The translations under genes were made by a program, and so were the position numbers. Below the pieces are notes generated by a model. It saw nothing but the letters and a program-made list of their open reading frames with translations, was not told the DNA's origin and did not search any database. Below, piece by piece: positions 61,359 to 62,573 of a DNA stretch of 62,573 nucleotides (its first letter is position 1; every line of letters begins with the position of its first letter). Source of the DNA: Gammaproteobacteria bacterium (GTDB lineage Bacteria; Pseudomonadota; Gammaproteobacteria; Chromatiales; Chromatiaceae); NCBI GenBank assembly GCA_020445255.1, contig JAGRGY010000025.1, positions 1-62,573 on the forward strand, written 5' to 3'.

Positions 61359-62573
61359 TCATCCCGGCTGCGATTCACCCATTGCTTCCGTTCCCGCCGC
61401 CGGCTGTTCTGCGACCGTGCCGCGCCCCTTCCACAGCAGGTAGACCACCGGAATCACGAACAACGACAGCAGCGGGGCCGTGATCATGCCGCCGATCATC
61501 GGTGCGGCGATGCGGCTCATCACCTCCGAGCCCGTGCCGCTGCCGAGAAAGATCGGCAGCAGCCCGGCGACGATCACCGCGACCGTCATCGCCTTCGGCC
61601 GCACGCGCAGCACCGCGCCCTCCATGATCGCCGCGCGCAGCCGCCGCGGTGTCAGCGGACCCTGCAGGCGGTGCTCGCGCAGCGCGTTGTCGAGGTAGAC
61701 CAGCATCACGACACCGAATTCGGCCGCGACACCGGCCAGCGCGATGAAGCCCACCCCGACCGCGACCGACAGGTGGTAGTCGAGCAGGAAAATCAGCCAG
61801 AAGCCACCGACCAGCGCGAACGGCAGCGATGCCATGACCATGATGGCTTGGCCGGCATGCCGAAACGTCAGGTACAGCAGCACGAAGATGATCACCAGCG
61901 TCAGCGGCACCACCTGCTGCAGGCGCTCCTTGGCGCGCAGCATGTACTCGTACTGCCCCGACCAGGTGATCGAGTAGCCCGGGGGCAGCGTCACGCGGTC
62001 GCGCACGGCGCGCTGCGCGGTCGCGACGTAACTGCCGAGGTCGACGTCGCGGATGTCGACGAAGGTCCAGCCGTTGAGGCGGCCGTTCTCGCTCTTGAGC
62101 ATCGGTGGGCCGTCGACGATGTCTACCGATGCAACCTGGTCCAGCGGTATCTGCGCGCCGGTTGGCGTGACCAGCGGCAGGGCGCGCAGCTTCTGGATGT
62201 CGTCGCGTCGTTCGCGCGGGAAGCGCAGGTTGACCGGGTAGCGTTCCAGACCCTCGACCGTTTGCGTGATGTTGATGCCGCCGACCGCGGCGGCGATCAC
62301 CTGGTTCAGGTCGTCGATGTTCAGGCCGTAGCGCGCGGCGGCGACACGGTCCGGCACGATGTCGACGTAGCGTCCTCCGGCGACCCGCTCCGAGTAGGCT
62401 GACGTGGTGCCGGGCACGGTCTGCACGACCTGCTCGATCGCGCGACCGATGCGCTCGATCTCCGCCAGGTCGGGGCCGGCGACCTTGATGCCGACCGGGG
62501 TCTTGATGCCGGTCGCCAGCATGTCGATGCGGGTCTTGATCGGCATGACCCAGGCGTTGGTGACGCCGGGCAG
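61359..62573 (-). CDS. CusA-type heavy-metal RND efflux transporter (partial, N-terminus outside window)
   Basis: The last ~404 residues of a >1000-residue inner-membrane RND pump. MPIKTRIDMLATGIKTPVGIKV, YGLNIDDLNQVI and the terminal membrane block (FGVVMLVYLDNALREHRLQG, RVRPKAMTV, APMIGGMITAPLLSLFVIPVVYLLW) are typical of the CusA/SilA heavy-metal subfamily. It would export Cu(I)/Ag(I) with CusB and CusC partners expected beyond the right edge. Substrate specificity cannot be confirmed from the C-terminal part. Confidence 0.9.
   Translation of the reverse strand: MPGVTNAWVMPIKTRIDMLATGIKTPVGIKVAGPDLAEIERIGRAIEQVVQTVPGTTSAYSERVAGGRYVDIVPDRVAAARYGLNIDDLNQVIAAAVGGINITQTVEGLERYPVNLRFPRERRDDIQKLRALPLVTPTGAQIPLDQVASVDIVDGPPMLKSENGRLNGWTFVDIRDVDLGSYVATAQRAVRDRVTLPPGYSITWSGQYEYMLRAKERLQQVVPLTLVIIFVLLYLTFRHAGQAIMVMASLPFALVGGFWLIFLLDYHLSVAVGVGFIALAGVAAEFGVVMLVYLDNALREHRLQGPLTPRRLRAAIMEGAVLRVRPKAMTVAVIVAGLLPIFLGSGTGSEVMSRIAAPMIGGMITAPLLSLFVIPVVYLLWKGRGTVAEQPAAGTEAMGESQPG

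Overview
The window looks like a chromosomal origin region from a GC-rich gammaproteobacterium. The gene order around dnaA is classical for this class: rpmH, rnpA, yidC and mnmE run leftward, and dnaA, dnaN, recF and gyrB run rightward, with parAB and the atp operon further left. Linked sulfur-relay (TusA plus a PP-loop thiolase), multiheme-cytochrome, NtrBC/sigma-54 and PEP-CTERM-like genes would fit a sulfur- or nitrogen-metabolising member such as Chromatiales. I cannot name a genus from the sequence alone.

Left arm (1-22110), mostly minus strand: a partial atpA, then atpH-F-E-B-I with a good sigma-70 promoter, parB-parA, rsmG, mnmG, murI, mnmE, yidC, rnpA and rpmH. Two blocks on the opposite strand interrupt this usually compact order. 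One (6.1-11.1 kb) carries a glutathione S-transferase and a large PAS-GGDEF-EAL protein ending in a zinc-binding CZB domain. The other (13.1-17.6 kb) carries a periplasmic thioredoxin-like protein and a MoxR/DUF58/transglutaminase operon. rnpA has no ATG/GTG start that keeps its conserved N-terminus, and yidD is missing from its usual place.

Origin core (22.1-29.6 kb): dnaA, dnaN, recF and gyrB. A tract of about 29% G+C with a consensus DnaA box lies between dnaA and dnaN, and another consensus box lies upstream of dnaA. Two perfect 16-bp parS palindromes sit inside recF and would be served by the ParAB pair 20 kb away.

Middle (29.6-48.8 kb): plsC, a GmhB-like phosphatase lacking its nucleophilic Asp, a MazG-like protein, glySQ, a PP-loop thiolation enzyme with TusA and a CDF metal transporter. 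Next is a nitrogen-control block (glnA, a DUF4124 protein, ntrBC) in which glnA and ntrBC each have NtrC enhancer sites and a sigma-54 promoter. After that come a diiron MBL-fold ODP-like protein, two tandem HDOD regulators, pyrD and trmL.

Right arm (49-56.3 kb) is the most distinctive part. It is a redox cluster of a pentaheme cytochrome, an octaheme hydroxylamine-oxidoreductase-like cytochrome, a NapC/NrfH tetraheme quinol dehydrogenase, two related two-helix membrane proteins placed tail to tail, an octaheme tetrathionate-reductase-type cytochrome with a C-terminal membrane anchor, a cytochrome b561 and a ferritin-like diiron protein. Together these encode 25 haem c sites and two membrane electron-entry modules. 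The substrate cannot be read from the sequence; N- or S-oxyanion reduction, or hydroxylamine chemistry, is likely. The window ends with a second GGDEF-EAL protein, dodecin, DUF924, a PEP-CTERM-like exported protein, DUF302 and a CusA-type RND pump cut by the window edge. No tRNA, rRNA, IS element or CRISPR array was seen.
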